Assembly: GCA_002338505.1 (NCBI GenBank)
Contig: DDIK01000159.1
Coordinates: forward strand, 1 to 39,817
Length of the DNA: 39,817 nucleotides
DNA from: Bacteriovorax sp. UBA1852
GTDB lineage: Bacteria > Bdellovibrionota > Bacteriovoracia > Bacteriovoracales > Bacteriovoracaceae
Reading direction: 5' to 3'
Each line of letters starts with the position of its first letter. Position 1 is the stretch's first letter. Of the stretch, positions 16,933-26,047 are shown piece by piece. The notes beneath the pieces were generated by a model. That model saw only the letters and a list, made by a program, of their open reading frames with translations. It did no database searches and was not told the origin of the DNA. The position numbers were made by a program, and so were the translations under genes.

Positions 16933-17928
16933 TTGAAAAAAGTGAAAATTAAAGGCACGGGAATTTATACGCCAAAAAAGGTTGTGAGTAATACAGACCT
17001 TGAAAAAATAGTGGAGACTTCTGATGAATGGATCTTTGAAAGAACTGGAATTAGAAACAGAAGAATCTGTTCTACTGAGGGTGGAGAATGGCCAAGTGAT
17101 ATGGCCTACCATGCGACACTCGATGCACTTAAGGCTGCGAACCTAGAACCAAATGACATAGACTTCATTGTATTTGCATCGGTCACACCTGACTTCAAGC
17201 TTCCAAATACTGCTTGTATACTTCAACAAAAACTTGGAATAACTAATAAGTGTGCTGCGATTGATATTGCGGCCGCCTGCTCTGGATTTGTTTACGGTGT
17301 AAATATGGTCACTGGACTTATAAAAATCGGAGCGATCAAGAACGCACTAGTCATTGGAAGTGAAATGCTTTCTAGAGAAGTGAATTGGAAAGATAGAAAT
17401 TCATGTATTCTCTTTGGAGATGGATGTGGTGTCGCCATCATTGGTGAAAACGAAGATGGTGATGAATCAGACATTCTCTCTCTTCATCTAGGTGCTGATG
17501 GAAGTGGAAAAGAATTCTTTGATCAACCTATCGGTGGAGCAGTGGAGCCAATCACTGAGACTCACTTGAAAGAAGATGCCCACTATATGCAAATGAAAGG
17601 TAAAGAGATGTTTAAGGTTGCGACGAGAACTCTTGCTGAAAATGCAAAACTCGTTCTTAAAAAAGCTGATAAAACTCTTGAAGATGTTGACTGGTTAATT
17701 CCACATCAAGCAAATGTGAGAATCATCGAAACAACAGGAAAGATGCTTGGAATTCCTCCAGAAAAAGTCATCATCAATATTGATAAATATGCTAATACTT
17801 CAGCTGCCACTGTACCAATTGCAATGCATGAAGCGATTGCCGATGGAAGAATAAAAAGAGGCGACACCCTACTCCTTGATGCCTTCGGAGCAGGACTAAC
17901 AAGTGGTGCGACTCTACTAAAATATTAA
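16933..17928 (+). CDS. fabH: 3-oxoacyl-ACP synthase III (FabH)
   Basis: This 331-aa ketoacyl-ACP synthase III condenses acetyl-CoA (or another acyl-CoA primer) with malonyl-ACP to start fatty-acid synthesis. The catalytic Cys116 is in AAACSGFVYG, the His in WLIPHQANVRI, and the Asn in KYANTSAATVP. The N-terminal DEWIFERTGIRNRRI is also typical. The start is TTG at 16933, supported by GAGG at 16924-16927. It opens a fabH-fabD-fabG-acpP operon, with only 12 bases before fabD. plsX is not upstream. Confidence 0.96.
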   Translation: MKKVKIKGTGIYTPKKVVSNTDLEKIVETSDEWIFERTGIRNRRICSTEGGEWPSDMAYHATLDALKAANLEPNDIDFIVFASVTPDFKLPNTACILQQKLGITNKCAAIDIAAACSGFVYGVNMVTGLIKIGAIKNALVIGSEMLSREVNWKDRNSCILFGDGCGVAIIGENEDGDESDILSLHLGADGSGKEFFDQPIGGAVEPITETHLKEDAHYMQMKGKEMFKVATRTLAENAKLVLKKADKTLEDVDWLIPHQANVRIIETTGKMLGIPPEKVIINIDKYANTSAATVPIAMHEAIADGRIKRGDTLLLDAFGAGLTSGATLLKY

Positions 17929-17940
17929 AACGGAGAATTT

Positions 17941-18894
17941 ATGACAAAAGAAGTTGTTCTTATATTTCCTGGACAAGGTTCTCAATATGTTGGAATGGGA
18001 AAGAAACTTGAAGGCCACAGCGCTTTTGAAATCTTAAGCGAAGCAAATGAAGCGCTAGGATATGATATTTCTAAAATCATGCTTGATGGACCAGAACAAG
18101 ACCTGACTCTGACAGCAAATACACAACCAGCGATACTTACTCACTCGATTGGACTCTTTAGAAAATTAAAAGAAGTTCTTGATAAGAAAGACATTAAAAT
18201 AAAAGCAGTTATGGGTCACTCTGTAGGTGAATATGCTGCCTTAGTCGCTGCTGGTGGACTTGATTTTAAAGATGCCGTAAAAGCTGTTCACTTTAGAGGA
18301 AAGTTTATGCAAGAAGCAGTTCCTGCTGGTAAAGGAAAAATGTATGCTTGCTTAAAGATCCCAGAGGATATTGTAAAGAAAGCTTGTGAAGAATCTTCCA
18401 ATGAAGACTCTCAAGTTATGCCTGCAAACTTTAATGAGCCGGGACAAATTGTCATCTCAGGACATAGTGAAGCATGTGAAAAAGCCGTAAAGTGGATTGA
18501 AGAAAATTACACTGAACCACACCGCCTTGTGGAATTAAATGTATCCGCCCCATTTCACTCAAGCCTCATGAAGCCAGCGAGAGAGAAAATGGAGCCTCTA
18601 CTAAATGAAACTCAATTTAATAAATTAGAAACTCCATATATTGCAAATATAAATGCTAAGAAATATCATGCAGGAACTGATGGAGAAATTCTTAAAGAAA
18701 ACCTCATCAAGCAAGTCGATGGTGCTGTTCTTTGGACACAGAGTTTTAGTTCTCTTGAGGATGAAACTCTTTGCATTGAAGTGGGACCAGGAAGAGTTCT
18801 AATGGGACTTGCTAGAAAAATTAATAGAAATATCAAAGTCATTAGCCTCGATAAAGATGGTGCATTTGATGACCTTGAGGGAGCTTTATCATGA
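17941..18894 (+). CDS. fabD: Malonyl-CoA:ACP transacylase (FabD)
   Basis: This 317-aa enzyme moves malonyl from CoA to acyl carrier protein. FPGQGSQYVGMG at residues 9-20 and the nucleophile motif GHSVGEYAAL with Ser94 are exact family signatures; the catalytic His lies in SAPFHSSLMKP. The length is normal. GGAG precedes the ATG. The last four bases overlap the start of fabG. Confidence 0.96.
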   Translation: MTKEVVLIFPGQGSQYVGMGKKLEGHSAFEILSEANEALGYDISKIMLDGPEQDLTLTANTQPAILTHSIGLFRKLKEVLDKKDIKIKAVMGHSVGEYAALVAAGGLDFKDAVKAVHFRGKFMQEAVPAGKGKMYACLKIPEDIVKKACEESSNEDSQVMPANFNEPGQIVISGHSEACEKAVKWIEENYTEPHRLVELNVSAPFHSSLMKPAREKMEPLLNETQFNKLETPYIANINAKKYHAGTDGEILKENLIKQVDGAVLWTQSFSSLEDETLCIEVGPGRVLMGLARKINRNIKVISLDKDGAFDDLEGALS

Positions 18895-19655
18895 TCGTTA
18901 ATTACAATGACCTTAAAGACAAAAATATTTTAGTCACTGGTGCCTCTCGTGGGATTGGACTAGAGATAGCCAAGGCCCTTGCAGCCCAAGGTGCTCATGT
19001 AGTCTTCAACTATAGAGAAGGAAAAGAAGACGTGGCCAAAGAGATTGAAAATGAACTGAGAGCACGTGGAGCTAGTAATGTTACTGGACTTCTTTTTGAT
19101 CTTAATAATGAAGAACAAATGAAAGAATCAACATCAAATTTTGCAAAAGAGTTTGGACCGATTTCTGGTCTTGTTAATAATGCTGGCGTTTCAAAAGACT
19201 CACTCCTTCTTAGACTTAAGAGAAGTGATGTTGATTCAATTATTGATACAAATCTTAAGGGCACGATGATGCTGACAAGTATTCTATCGAGACAGTTTCT
19301 AAAGGCCCAGGACGTGAGTGTTGTTAATATCAGCTCAGTTGTTGGACTGATGGGAAATACATCTCAGGCTTCTTATGCGGCCTCAAAAGCTGGGCTTCTA
19401 GGATTTACAAAATCTGTTGCTAAAGAGTTAGGTTCAAGAAAGATTAGGTGCAACGCAGTGTGTCCTGGATTCATTGCTACTGACATGACTGATGCACTTG
19501 AAGAAAAGGCAAAAGAGTCATATTTGGCCAACATTCCGGTTGGAGAATTCGGAGAAGCTAGTGATGTAGCTAATCTCGTCTGTTTTCTCTTAAGTGGAGC
19601 CTCTAAATATATTACAGGCGAAGTTGTAAAAATTGATGGTGGACTTTACATATAA
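18891..19655 (+). CDS. fabG: 3-oxoacyl-ACP reductase (FabG)
   Basis: This 254-aa short-chain dehydrogenase reduces 3-oxoacyl-ACP with NADPH. The Rossmann motif is TGASRGIG (16-23), NNAG is at 96-99, and the catalytic set is Ser149 (NISSVVG), Tyr162 and Lys166 (SYAASKAG). The C-terminus IDGGLYI is typical. It starts with ATGA overlapping the fabD stop, so the two are coupled. FabG fits best because of its place in the fab cluster. Confidence 0.95.
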   Translation: MIVNYNDLKDKNILVTGASRGIGLEIAKALAAQGAHVVFNYREGKEDVAKEIENELRARGASNVTGLLFDLNNEEQMKESTSNFAKEFGPISGLVNNAGVSKDSLLLRLKRSDVDSIIDTNLKGTMMLTSILSRQFLKAQDVSVVNISSVVGLMGNTSQASYAASKAGLLGFTKSVAKELGSRKIRCNAVCPGFIATDMTDALEEKAKESYLANIPVGEFGEASDVANLVCFLLSGASKYITGEVVKIDGGLYI

Positions 19656-19720
19656 TAAATCGGAAAATAGAAAGATATTTAAAAAAATTATTTCAGATCT
19701 AAATAATAGGGAGAATAGAA

Positions 19721-19945
19721 ATGGAAGAGAAAGTAATTAATCTTATCAGTGACGCAACTAAGATTGATAAAGCTAAGATTTCAATGGATACAAACTTTGT
19801 AGATGATTTAAATCTTGATTCGCTTGATATCGTAGAGCTTATGATGAAGATGGAAGATGAGTTTGGAATTGAAATTCCAGAAGAAGATGCGGAAGGTCTA
19901 AAGTCTGTTAAAGACGTTGTAGGTTACCTAGGAAATAAGCAGTAA
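19721..19945 (+). CDS. acpP: Acyl carrier protein
   Basis: This 74-aa acidic protein carries growing acyl chains on a phosphopantetheine arm. The attachment site is Ser34 in LNLDSLDIVELMMKMEDEF, a textbook acpP motif. GGGAG precedes the ATG. A strong terminator follows, so it ends the fabHDG-acpP transcript. The usual next gene, fabF, lies about 6 kb away. Confidence 0.97.
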   Translation: MEEKVINLISDATKIDKAKISMDTNFVDDLNLDSLDIVELMMKMEDEFGIEIPEEDAEGLKSVKDVVGYLGNKQ

Positions 19946-19971
19946 TTTTTTTTACACATATTTTCAATGAG

Positions 19972-19997
19972 AAAGGCCACTACTTGTGGCCTTTTTT
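19972..19997 (+). terminator. rho-independent terminator after acpP
   Basis: AAAGGCCAC (19972-19980) and GTGGCCTTT (19986-19994) form a 9-bp stem with loop TACTT, followed by a T run. It ends the fab operon. In the other direction the tail is poorer (TTTCTC), so the minus-strand gene at 20011 is served less well. Confidence 0.9.
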
Positions 19998-20010
19998 GTA
20001 AGAAAAAGTA

Positions 20011-20553
20011 TCAGTAATCACTTAGAATACAAACCTTCTCATCATACCATTTTTCAAGATATTCTTGGAATCTCATAAATTTTGAATCAACCATTTTGCC
20101 AGACACACTAAGATGTTCTTTTTTTAACTTACAAACGACTCTCTTAACGTCTTGCTTAACTTCTTTAACAATACATAAATCTTTTTCTTTTCCAACAATT
20201 TCAAATTCAGTAATCCCTCCAAAGGGGTCTTTAATAGAGCAAGAATAAGGAGAGCAACTCATAATTTTTATTTTATATTCTTGGCAATTTGAAACTAGGG
20301 ACTCCATGATACTGTTATCAATATTCACATTTAGATTTACAGCATTTCCTCTACTATCCTTAACTTGAGTTTTAAACAGAGTGGAACTCTCTGTATCAGT
20401 ATCCCTACTATTTGAATGTAGTTTCTTTAAGCGTTCATATGCCTTACAACCCTTCTCACTACTTTCAATTTCACAACCATGTTTTGCATAATTTAGGGCC
20501 TCTGAAGCATATGCATTATTTGAAACAGATAACAGAAATAAAATGAAACTCAT
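20011..20553 (-). CDS. Small secreted protein, unknown
   Basis: The 180-aa product starts with a signal peptide (MSFILFLLSVSNNAYA, likely cut after AYA, before SEAL), so it is periplasmic or exported. The mature part has several cysteines: CEIESSEKGC near the start, then SCSPYSCSIKD, LCIVKE, VCKLK and VCILSDY at the end, which could form disulfides. I recognise no family. A GAGAAG motif precedes the start. It is a single minus-strand gene between acpP and the Mrp operon. Confidence 0.6.
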   Translation of the reverse strand: MSFILFLLSVSNNAYASEALNYAKHGCEIESSEKGCKAYERLKKLHSNSRDTDTESSTLFKTQVKDSRGNAVNLNVNIDNSIMESLVSNCQEYKIKIMSCSPYSCSIKDPFGGITEFEIVGKEKDLCIVKEVKQDVKRVVCKLKKEHLSVSGKMVDSKFMRFQEYLEKWYDEKVCILSDY

Positions 20554-20761
20554 ACGATTCTTCTCGACTACTACTAGCTAAATCTTTAAAATAAATAATA
20601 ACTGTAGAATAAGAGCAAAACGTCACGCGTCTAGCCGATGTCTCACTTTCGAAATTGCCTAAGTTACTAAAAAGACTCTTTCCCGGTTTAAAAAATACAC
20701 ATAATATCGTATTTTATTAGTGTATAACTTTTTTCAAGTGAGGATCGAGATCGAAAGAATT

Positions 20762-22930
20762 ATGACATTCAATTGGCTACCTGAACTAGGTCTTGAGTTA
20801 TCATTCCATACATCTGTCAGTAATATTTTCTTTTGCTCACTCATTCTTTTTATTGGTGTAGGTGTTCTACTCTATAGTCTTTCTTATTTAAAAAACTATA
20901 ACATTTTTAAAAAGGCAATCTTCTACAGTTCACTGGCAGTATTTACGATCGCCATGCTTGGACTTGTCTTAACGGATAATCTCTTAAGTCTCTTTCTCTT
21001 TTGGGAGATGACCAGTGTTTCCTCCTTCTTTTTAATTGGATTTAATAACCATAAAGAAAGCGTTCGTGAAAAAGCGAAGTGGGCACTTTACACAACAGTT
21101 GGGGGCGGTCTCTTCCTCCTATATGGAATTCTTGTTCTATCTATGATCGGTCAAGAAAGTGGACTTTCTATTCTTGAGTCTCTCTCTTTAAGCACAATTA
21201 TTGAAACAAGAGATTTACTCAATCACCAATATATTAGCGTAGCAATTATTTCAATTCTGATTGGTATATGTTCGAAGTCTGCTCTCTTCCCATTCTCTTA
21301 TTGGCTACCTCTTGCCATGGCAGGACCGACACCTGTAAGTAGCTTTCTTCACTCTGCGACGATGGTAAAAGCTGGGCTGATACTCGCCTATAAACTTCAG
21401 CCGTTATTTCAATATAGCTCACTTTGGTCTAGTGCTTTAATTATTATAGGATCTATTAGTGCAGTCTATGCAGGGACCCAATGTCTCTTTCAAAGAAATC
21501 TTAAAACGATGCTGGCTTACTCAACAAGTTGCGTCCTCGGAATCTTAGCGATTCTCCTAGGAATAGCATCTGATATTTCTCTACTAAGCTTTATGTTATT
21601 TGTTGTAGCTCACGCTCTCTATAAAGCTGCCCTTTTCCAAATTGCTGGCTATCTTGATCAAACATATAAAACGATGGACTTCTTTGAATTAAAAGGCGAG
21701 ATCACTCCTTACCTGCCGGTTAAGATTGCGGCACTTTTGAGCTCTCTAAGTATGATTGGTATCCCTCTAAGTTTAGGATTCTTTGCTAAAGAATATATAT
21801 ATCTCTCAAGTCTAAAGCCATCTACGATGTATGCTTTAGCAGCGGTATTCTTCTACGCCAATGCAACCATGGGAATACAAGCAGTAAACTTCATAAAAGT
21901 CTTCTTTGGTAAAGATCACCGAAGCGATCCATCTTCAAAAAGAGATCCTAAAAGACCTCTACTTCTTTTTCCAGCCGTTATGTACTCTTTGACGGCCACA
22001 GTTATTGCGATCATTCCAAATACTGTTCAGATTAACAAAGTAATTAATCTTGCATTGATCACTCACTTCCAGAACTTTTCGATCGTTGGACTAAAACTTA
22101 AACTATGGCACGGCTTTGATTATCCATACAATATTGTCGTTATTTTGAGTGTACTTACAATTCTCACAAGTATTTTTGGCAGTATCGTTCATACTAGATT
22201 TCTAGAGAGAGTGTCTGCCTTTTCAAGTAGATTTGAAGACTTTAGTTTATGGTCTCTATGTAAGTGGCTTCTTGATCAATGTATGTACCTATTTGAAAAG
22301 ATGGAAACAATTTTACAAAATGGAAGACTTCTCAGATATTTGAAAGTCACACTTGTTGCCTACTCTTCCCTTGTTCTTATTGGATTACTTGATATTACAA
22401 GTTTCATGATGCCTGATTTTGGTTTTACATATGCAAAGGCGTTAATTTCCATACCTATCTTAACAGGAGTCGGTCTATCTATTTATTCCAGCCTTCACTA
22501 TAGAAAGTTAATTTACTTAGCTCTTTCAGGCTTTTTCCTTGTGATCTATTTTGGTATCCATAGTGCTATGGATGTCAGTATGACTCAGCTTATGGTCGAG
22601 AGTTTATCATTATTCTTTGTTTTCTTTCTTGTGAGATCTGTTAAGGAAATAGAGATCATAAAGAAACGTGAATGGTCTAACTTCTTTATTGCGACATTCT
22701 TTGGAGCAGTTTTTTACTCCTTCTTCTTTGTCAGAGGACTAGACTTCACAAAAGATGTTTCAAAGTTCTTTCTCGATAACTCCTACTCCTTGGCCAAGGG
22801 TGAGAATATAGTTAATGTTATTCTTGTTGATTTTAGGGCCTTTGATACCTTCGGAGAAGTTATTGTTGTTGCCATTGCTATTATAGGAGTCACACTAGTT
22901 CTCACTAACAAAGGAAGAAAGAGTGAATGA
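20762..22930 (+). CDS. mrpA: Mrp Na+/H+ antiporter subunit A
   Basis: This 722-aa protein is the large NuoL-like subunit of the Mrp (Mnh/Sha) complex, which exchanges Na+ for H+ across the inner membrane. Key charged residues lie in SLFLFWEMTSVSSFFLIGF (Glu in a membrane helix) and SKSALFPFSYWLPLAM...PVSSFLHSATMVKAG. The C-terminal part carries the extra MrpA helices and an MbhE-like end (MDVSMTQLMVESLSLFFVFF; VVVAIAIIGVTLVL). Start ATG 20762 is preferred; the frame is open from a GTG at 20720 with no ribosome-binding site. It is first in a seven-gene operon and overlaps mrpB by 8 bases. Confidence 0.92.
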   Translation: MTFNWLPELGLELSFHTSVSNIFFCSLILFIGVGVLLYSLSYLKNYNIFKKAIFYSSLAVFTIAMLGLVLTDNLLSLFLFWEMTSVSSFFLIGFNNHKESVREKAKWALYTTVGGGLFLLYGILVLSMIGQESGLSILESLSLSTIIETRDLLNHQYISVAIISILIGICSKSALFPFSYWLPLAMAGPTPVSSFLHSATMVKAGLILAYKLQPLFQYSSLWSSALIIIGSISAVYAGTQCLFQRNLKTMLAYSTSCVLGILAILLGIASDISLLSFMLFVVAHALYKAALFQIAGYLDQTYKTMDFFELKGEITPYLPVKIAALLSSLSMIGIPLSLGFFAKEYIYLSSLKPSTMYALAAVFFYANATMGIQAVNFIKVFFGKDHRSDPSSKRDPKRPLLLFPAVMYSLTATVIAIIPNTVQINKVINLALITHFQNFSIVGLKLKLWHGFDYPYNIVVILSVLTILTSIFGSIVHTRFLERVSAFSSRFEDFSLWSLCKWLLDQCMYLFEKMETILQNGRLLRYLKVTLVAYSSLVLIGLLDITSFMMPDFGFTYAKALISIPILTGVGLSIYSSLHYRKLIYLALSGFFLVIYFGIHSAMDVSMTQLMVESLSLFFVFFLVRSVKEIEIIKKREWSNFFIATFFGAVFYSFFFVRGLDFTKDVSKFFLDNSYSLAKGENIVNVILVDFRAFDTFGEVIVVAIAIIGVTLVLTNKGRKSE

Positions 22931-23351
22931 AATACTGATTAGAGCAAGCTTTAAGATTCTCTATCCTCTTTTAAGTGCTATCTCTTTGGTGTTCTTTTTA
23001 AGAGGACACAACCTTCCTGGAGGTGGATTTATCGGAGGACTGATTCTTTCGCTAGCACTCATCTTACGATTTCTCTCCCACTCAGAATCACGAATAGAGA
23101 AGTATATTGTTAATTATTTTCCAGCGATTCTATCTCTTTCACTCATCGGACTTTTTATTGTTGCTGTTCTCCCACTTTTTATGGGAAAGAATGTGCTAAC
23201 AGGATTATGGACAACGATACCGCTACCGATTGCTGGTAAACTAAGCTCAATTCTCTTCTTTGATCTCTTTATTTATATTATAGTCGCGATATCAACCACT
23301 CGTGCCTATATTGAATTTACTAAATTTTCTGGAAAAGGGAGGTTTTCGTGA
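22923..23351 (+). CDS. mrpB: Mrp Na+/H+ antiporter subunit B
   Basis: The 142-aa membrane protein has the MnhB hallmark HNLPGGGFIGGLILSLALILR after a first membrane helix, and three to four membrane segments in all. It starts with GTG at 22923, preceded by AGGAAG, inside the end of mrpA. A 4-base overlap leads into mrpC. Confidence 0.92.
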   Translation: MNEILIRASFKILYPLLSAISLVFFLRGHNLPGGGFIGGLILSLALILRFLSHSESRIEKYIVNYFPAILSLSLIGLFIVAVLPLFMGKNVLTGLWTTIPLPIAGKLSSILFFDLFIYIIVAISTTRAYIEFTKFSGKGRFS

Positions 23352-23638
23352 CTTTTACCCTTGGCATAATCCTATTGATTGCTGGGATATTCTACTTACT
23401 AAGAGACACATGGTCAGGTTATGTTTATGCTATGATTCTGCTTGGAAATGCAGTGAATCTCACGATTTTTTCAATCGATGGTGTCAATCAAAACGCTTTT
23501 CCCTTCACTAATCAATCAGTTCAAGCATCTGATCCTCTCACACAAGCACTTGTGTTAACGGCAATCGTTATATCCTTTGCCACCTTATGCTTCATCGTAA
23601 GTGTGTTAAAGAAAACATATGAACTGGAGCATGAATGA
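23348..23638 (+). CDS. mrpC: Mrp Na+/H+ antiporter subunit C
   Basis: This 96-aa three-helix protein is the NuoK-like subunit. The pattern ILLGNAVNLTIF followed by DPLTQALVLTAIVISFATLC is typical of MrpC. GTG start at 23348 with GGGAGG upstream; 4-base overlaps with mrpB and mrpD indicate coupled translation. Confidence 0.92.
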   Translation: MTFTLGIILLIAGIFYLLRDTWSGYVYAMILLGNAVNLTIFSIDGVNQNAFPFTNQSVQASDPLTQALVLTAIVISFATLCFIVSVLKKTYELEHE

Positions 23639-25089
23639 TAGTAGGACAGTACTTTTACTTTCTCATTTTTATTCCGCTTATAGCCGCATCCCTGACTTTG
23701 CTCTTTAAAAATTCAAAGTCACTTCCTAGTCTTATTACTATCGTTCTAAGTCTTGGCTATTTTCTGTTTTCTACTTTTCTAGTTGTTACTGATCAATATA
23801 ACTATGAAGTTGTTGCTGGCTCCTGGCCTGCCGGAGTTGGAATAAAGCTTAAAATTGATACTGTATCATCAATGATAATTTCCATTGTTGGTGCTATATA
23901 CTTTGCAGGAGCACTTTACTCTCAGCAAGGAATTACGGCAGAAAAAAGCAAATCCTATTTCTTCTTATATAACACTTTATTTCTTGGACTTAGTGGAGCC
24001 TTTTTAACAAGTGATCTCTTTAATCTCTTTGTGTGGTTTGAAATTACACTGATGAGTAGCTATGTTCTTGTTGTTCTCGATGCTGAATTTCATCGATTAA
24101 AGTCTGGTTTAAGATATATCGTTTTAAATTTTATTAGTGGACTACTTTTTCTAATATCTGTAGGTCTCATATATAATTTTACTAAAACTCTAGATTTTTC
24201 AATACTCAACCAGCGTCTTAATGTTCTCTACTCTCATGATCCGGCACTTGTAAGATCATTGGCCATATGTCTATTTGGCGCATTTGCTATCAAGTCAGCA
24301 TTCTTTCCATTCTTCTTTTGGCTGCCAGAGAGTTATCCTAAGCTTTCACCTGCTTTAAGTGGAGTACTTGCAGGGCTTCTCACCAAACTTGGTCTCTATG
24401 CTATGCTTAGAGTCTTCTCCTTCGTCTTTCCTGCGGATATAATCTTTTTCTGGATGGTTCTTATTCTCTCACTGATTACTCTTCTCGTAGGGGTCTGGGG
24501 TGCTGTGATTCAAGGCTACTTAAGAAATATTTTAAGTTATCATATTATAAGTCAGGTAGGATTTATTGGTGTAGGTGTTAGTTTTGCTCTACATCCAAAC
24601 GACGAGATAAGAGCCCTAGGAATTAGTGCCTCGCTATTTTATATTCTTCACCATATTGTAGTTAAGACAAACTTATTCTTTGTCTCTGGACTTATAAAAG
24701 CAAAGTATAAAACAGAGCTTATTAAAGATCTTGGAGGCATCATAAGATACTCTCCACTGCTGGCCATATTATTTGTTATTCCAGCAGGAAGTCTCATCGG
24801 AATTCCTCCTCTATCTGGATTTTGGGCCAAATTATCACTCTTTAAAATTTCAATAGGTCACCACTTTCTATGGGTTGCTCTGCCAATGATTATTGGAAGC
24901 TTCTTCACCCTCTATAGTATGGTAAAAATCTGGAGTGGTGTTTACTGGGGCGAAAGTAGCTCTCATTTAAAGCAAGACTCAATTAGCTTAAGGCCTATAC
25001 TTGCTTGCGTTTTTCTATGTTTACTTACTCTTTTTATGAGTCTTAATCCTGAGTGGGTTTTAGAAATCTCTAACAAGGCGTCATTATAA
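23635..25089 (+). CDS. mrpD: Mrp Na+/H+ antiporter subunit D
   Basis: This 484-aa NuoN/NuoM-like subunit has about 14 membrane helices. The key Glu is in LFNLFVWFEITLMSSYVLV and the key Lys residues in IKSAFFPFFFWLPESYP and GLLTKLGLYAMLR. Together with MrpA it forms the proton-moving core. The length is normal. Its last base overlaps mrpE (TAATG). Confidence 0.93.
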   Translation: MIVGQYFYFLIFIPLIAASLTLLFKNSKSLPSLITIVLSLGYFLFSTFLVVTDQYNYEVVAGSWPAGVGIKLKIDTVSSMIISIVGAIYFAGALYSQQGITAEKSKSYFFLYNTLFLGLSGAFLTSDLFNLFVWFEITLMSSYVLVVLDAEFHRLKSGLRYIVLNFISGLLFLISVGLIYNFTKTLDFSILNQRLNVLYSHDPALVRSLAICLFGAFAIKSAFFPFFFWLPESYPKLSPALSGVLAGLLTKLGLYAMLRVFSFVFPADIIFFWMVLILSLITLLVGVWGAVIQGYLRNILSYHIISQVGFIGVGVSFALHPNDEIRALGISASLFYILHHIVVKTNLFFVSGLIKAKYKTELIKDLGGIIRYSPLLAILFVIPAGSLIGIPPLSGFWAKLSLFKISIGHHFLWVALPMIIGSFFTLYSMVKIWSGVYWGESSSHLKQDSISLRPILACVFLCLLTLFMSLNPEWVLEISNKASL

Positions 25090-25415
25090 TGAAGAGAATA
25101 TACTATCTTTTAGACTTTCTAGTATTTTATATATGGGACTTGATCTTGGGTGCTCTTAAGATTGCTTTAGATGTCATAACAAGAAAGAATATGTCCTCTC
25201 CAGGGATTATAAAATTTCCTCTAGAAGCAAATAAGGATTTTGAAATTGCACTTTTGAGCAATCTCATTACATTTTCTCCGGGTTCAATGGTTATCGATAT
25301 TGAGCCGGATCGTTCATATCTTTATATACACATAATGTTTCTTGAAGATAAGGAAGAGGCTAAAAAAGTTTTTAAAGAAGAGTTTGAAGCACGTGTTCTG
25401 AGGATACTAAGATGA
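25089..25415 (+). CDS. mrpE: Mrp Na+/H+ antiporter subunit E, short form
   Basis: The 108-aa product matches the C-terminal two-thirds of MrpE: ALKIALDVITRKN, PGIIKFPLEANKDFEIALLSNLITFSPGSMVIDIEPDRSYLYIHIM. Typical MrpE is about 160 aa with two further N-terminal membrane helices. These are missing here, and no remnant fits upstream because mrpD ends on the same base. A single hydrophobic segment (about residues 5-28) remains. The context makes the identity sure; the short form is the odd part. Confidence 0.85.
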   Translation: MKRIYYLLDFLVFYIWDLILGALKIALDVITRKNMSSPGIIKFPLEANKDFEIALLSNLITFSPGSMVIDIEPDRSYLYIHIMFLEDKEEAKKVFKEEFEARVLRILR

Positions 25416-25681
25416 GTATTATAACATTGATGTCTATATTCACACTTATTCTATCCTTTTTAATTCTTATTATCAGAAGTTTTAAAGGTGAAACAACAAT
25501 GGACCGTGTCCTTGCACTCGATCTTATTGGAGTTACGACGATCAGTCTCTTTATAATCTTCTTCTTACTAAAGAAGAATACTCTCTTTATTGACCTCGCT
25601 CTCTTAATGACTTTTGTGAGCTTTGTTACGGCACTTGTTTTTTCAACTTTCCTACCCTCTAATCATGGAGAGAAAAAATGA
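25412..25681 (+). CDS. mrpF: Mrp Na+/H+ antiporter subunit F
   Basis: This 89-aa protein has three membrane helices and the MrpF motif GETTMDRVLALDLIGVTTISL. It overlaps mrpE and mrpG by 4 bases on each side. Confidence 0.92.
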   Translation: MSIITLMSIFTLILSFLILIIRSFKGETTMDRVLALDLIGVTTISLFIIFFLLKKNTLFIDLALLMTFVSFVTALVFSTFLPSNHGEKK

Positions 25682-25977
25682 TTATTATTGGCGAAATCAT
25701 AGTATTCATAGGAACACTTTTTATTCTCTTATCAGCCATTGGTATTGGTAAAATGCCCGACTTTCTCACCCGTCTGCAAACAGCAAGTAAAGCTTCAGCT
25801 TTTGGTACTATCTTGATTCTCATCGGAGCAAATTTTATTGCCCAGAGCACCATGATCCTGATAAACTCTTTCCTTCTTTGCATTTTCCTGATTATTGCAA
25901 CTCCGATCGGTGCCCATGCTATGGCACAAGCAGACAAGAGACGAAGAATGAAGAAAACGCAAAGCACAAACTCATAA
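25678..25977 (+). CDS. mrpG: Mrp Na+/H+ antiporter subunit G
   Basis: This 99-aa protein shows the MrpG pattern: GTLFILLSAIGIGKMPDFLTRLQTASKA, then a late ATPIGAHAMAQADKRR. It closes the mrpA-G operon. A 70-base gap follows before fabF. Confidence 0.93.
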   Translation: MIIIGEIIVFIGTLFILLSAIGIGKMPDFLTRLQTASKASAFGTILILIGANFIAQSTMILINSFLLCIFLIIATPIGAHAMAQADKRRRMKKTQSTNS

Positions 25978-25991
25978 GCCTCTCAAAAATG

Positions 25992-26020
25992 TTGCCAAAT
26001 AGCCATTAAGACGTTCAAAT
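25992..26020 (+). promoter_or_regulatory. Putative promoter for fabF-glyA
   Basis: TTGCCA (25992-25997) and TCAAAT (26015-26020) are spaced by 17 bases in the gap between mrpG and fabF. The -35 is good and the -10 moderate. The same -35 hexamer precedes fabH. Confidence 0.4.
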
Positions 26021-26047
26021 AAGGGGGAATTTTTTAAGGAGTTCTCT

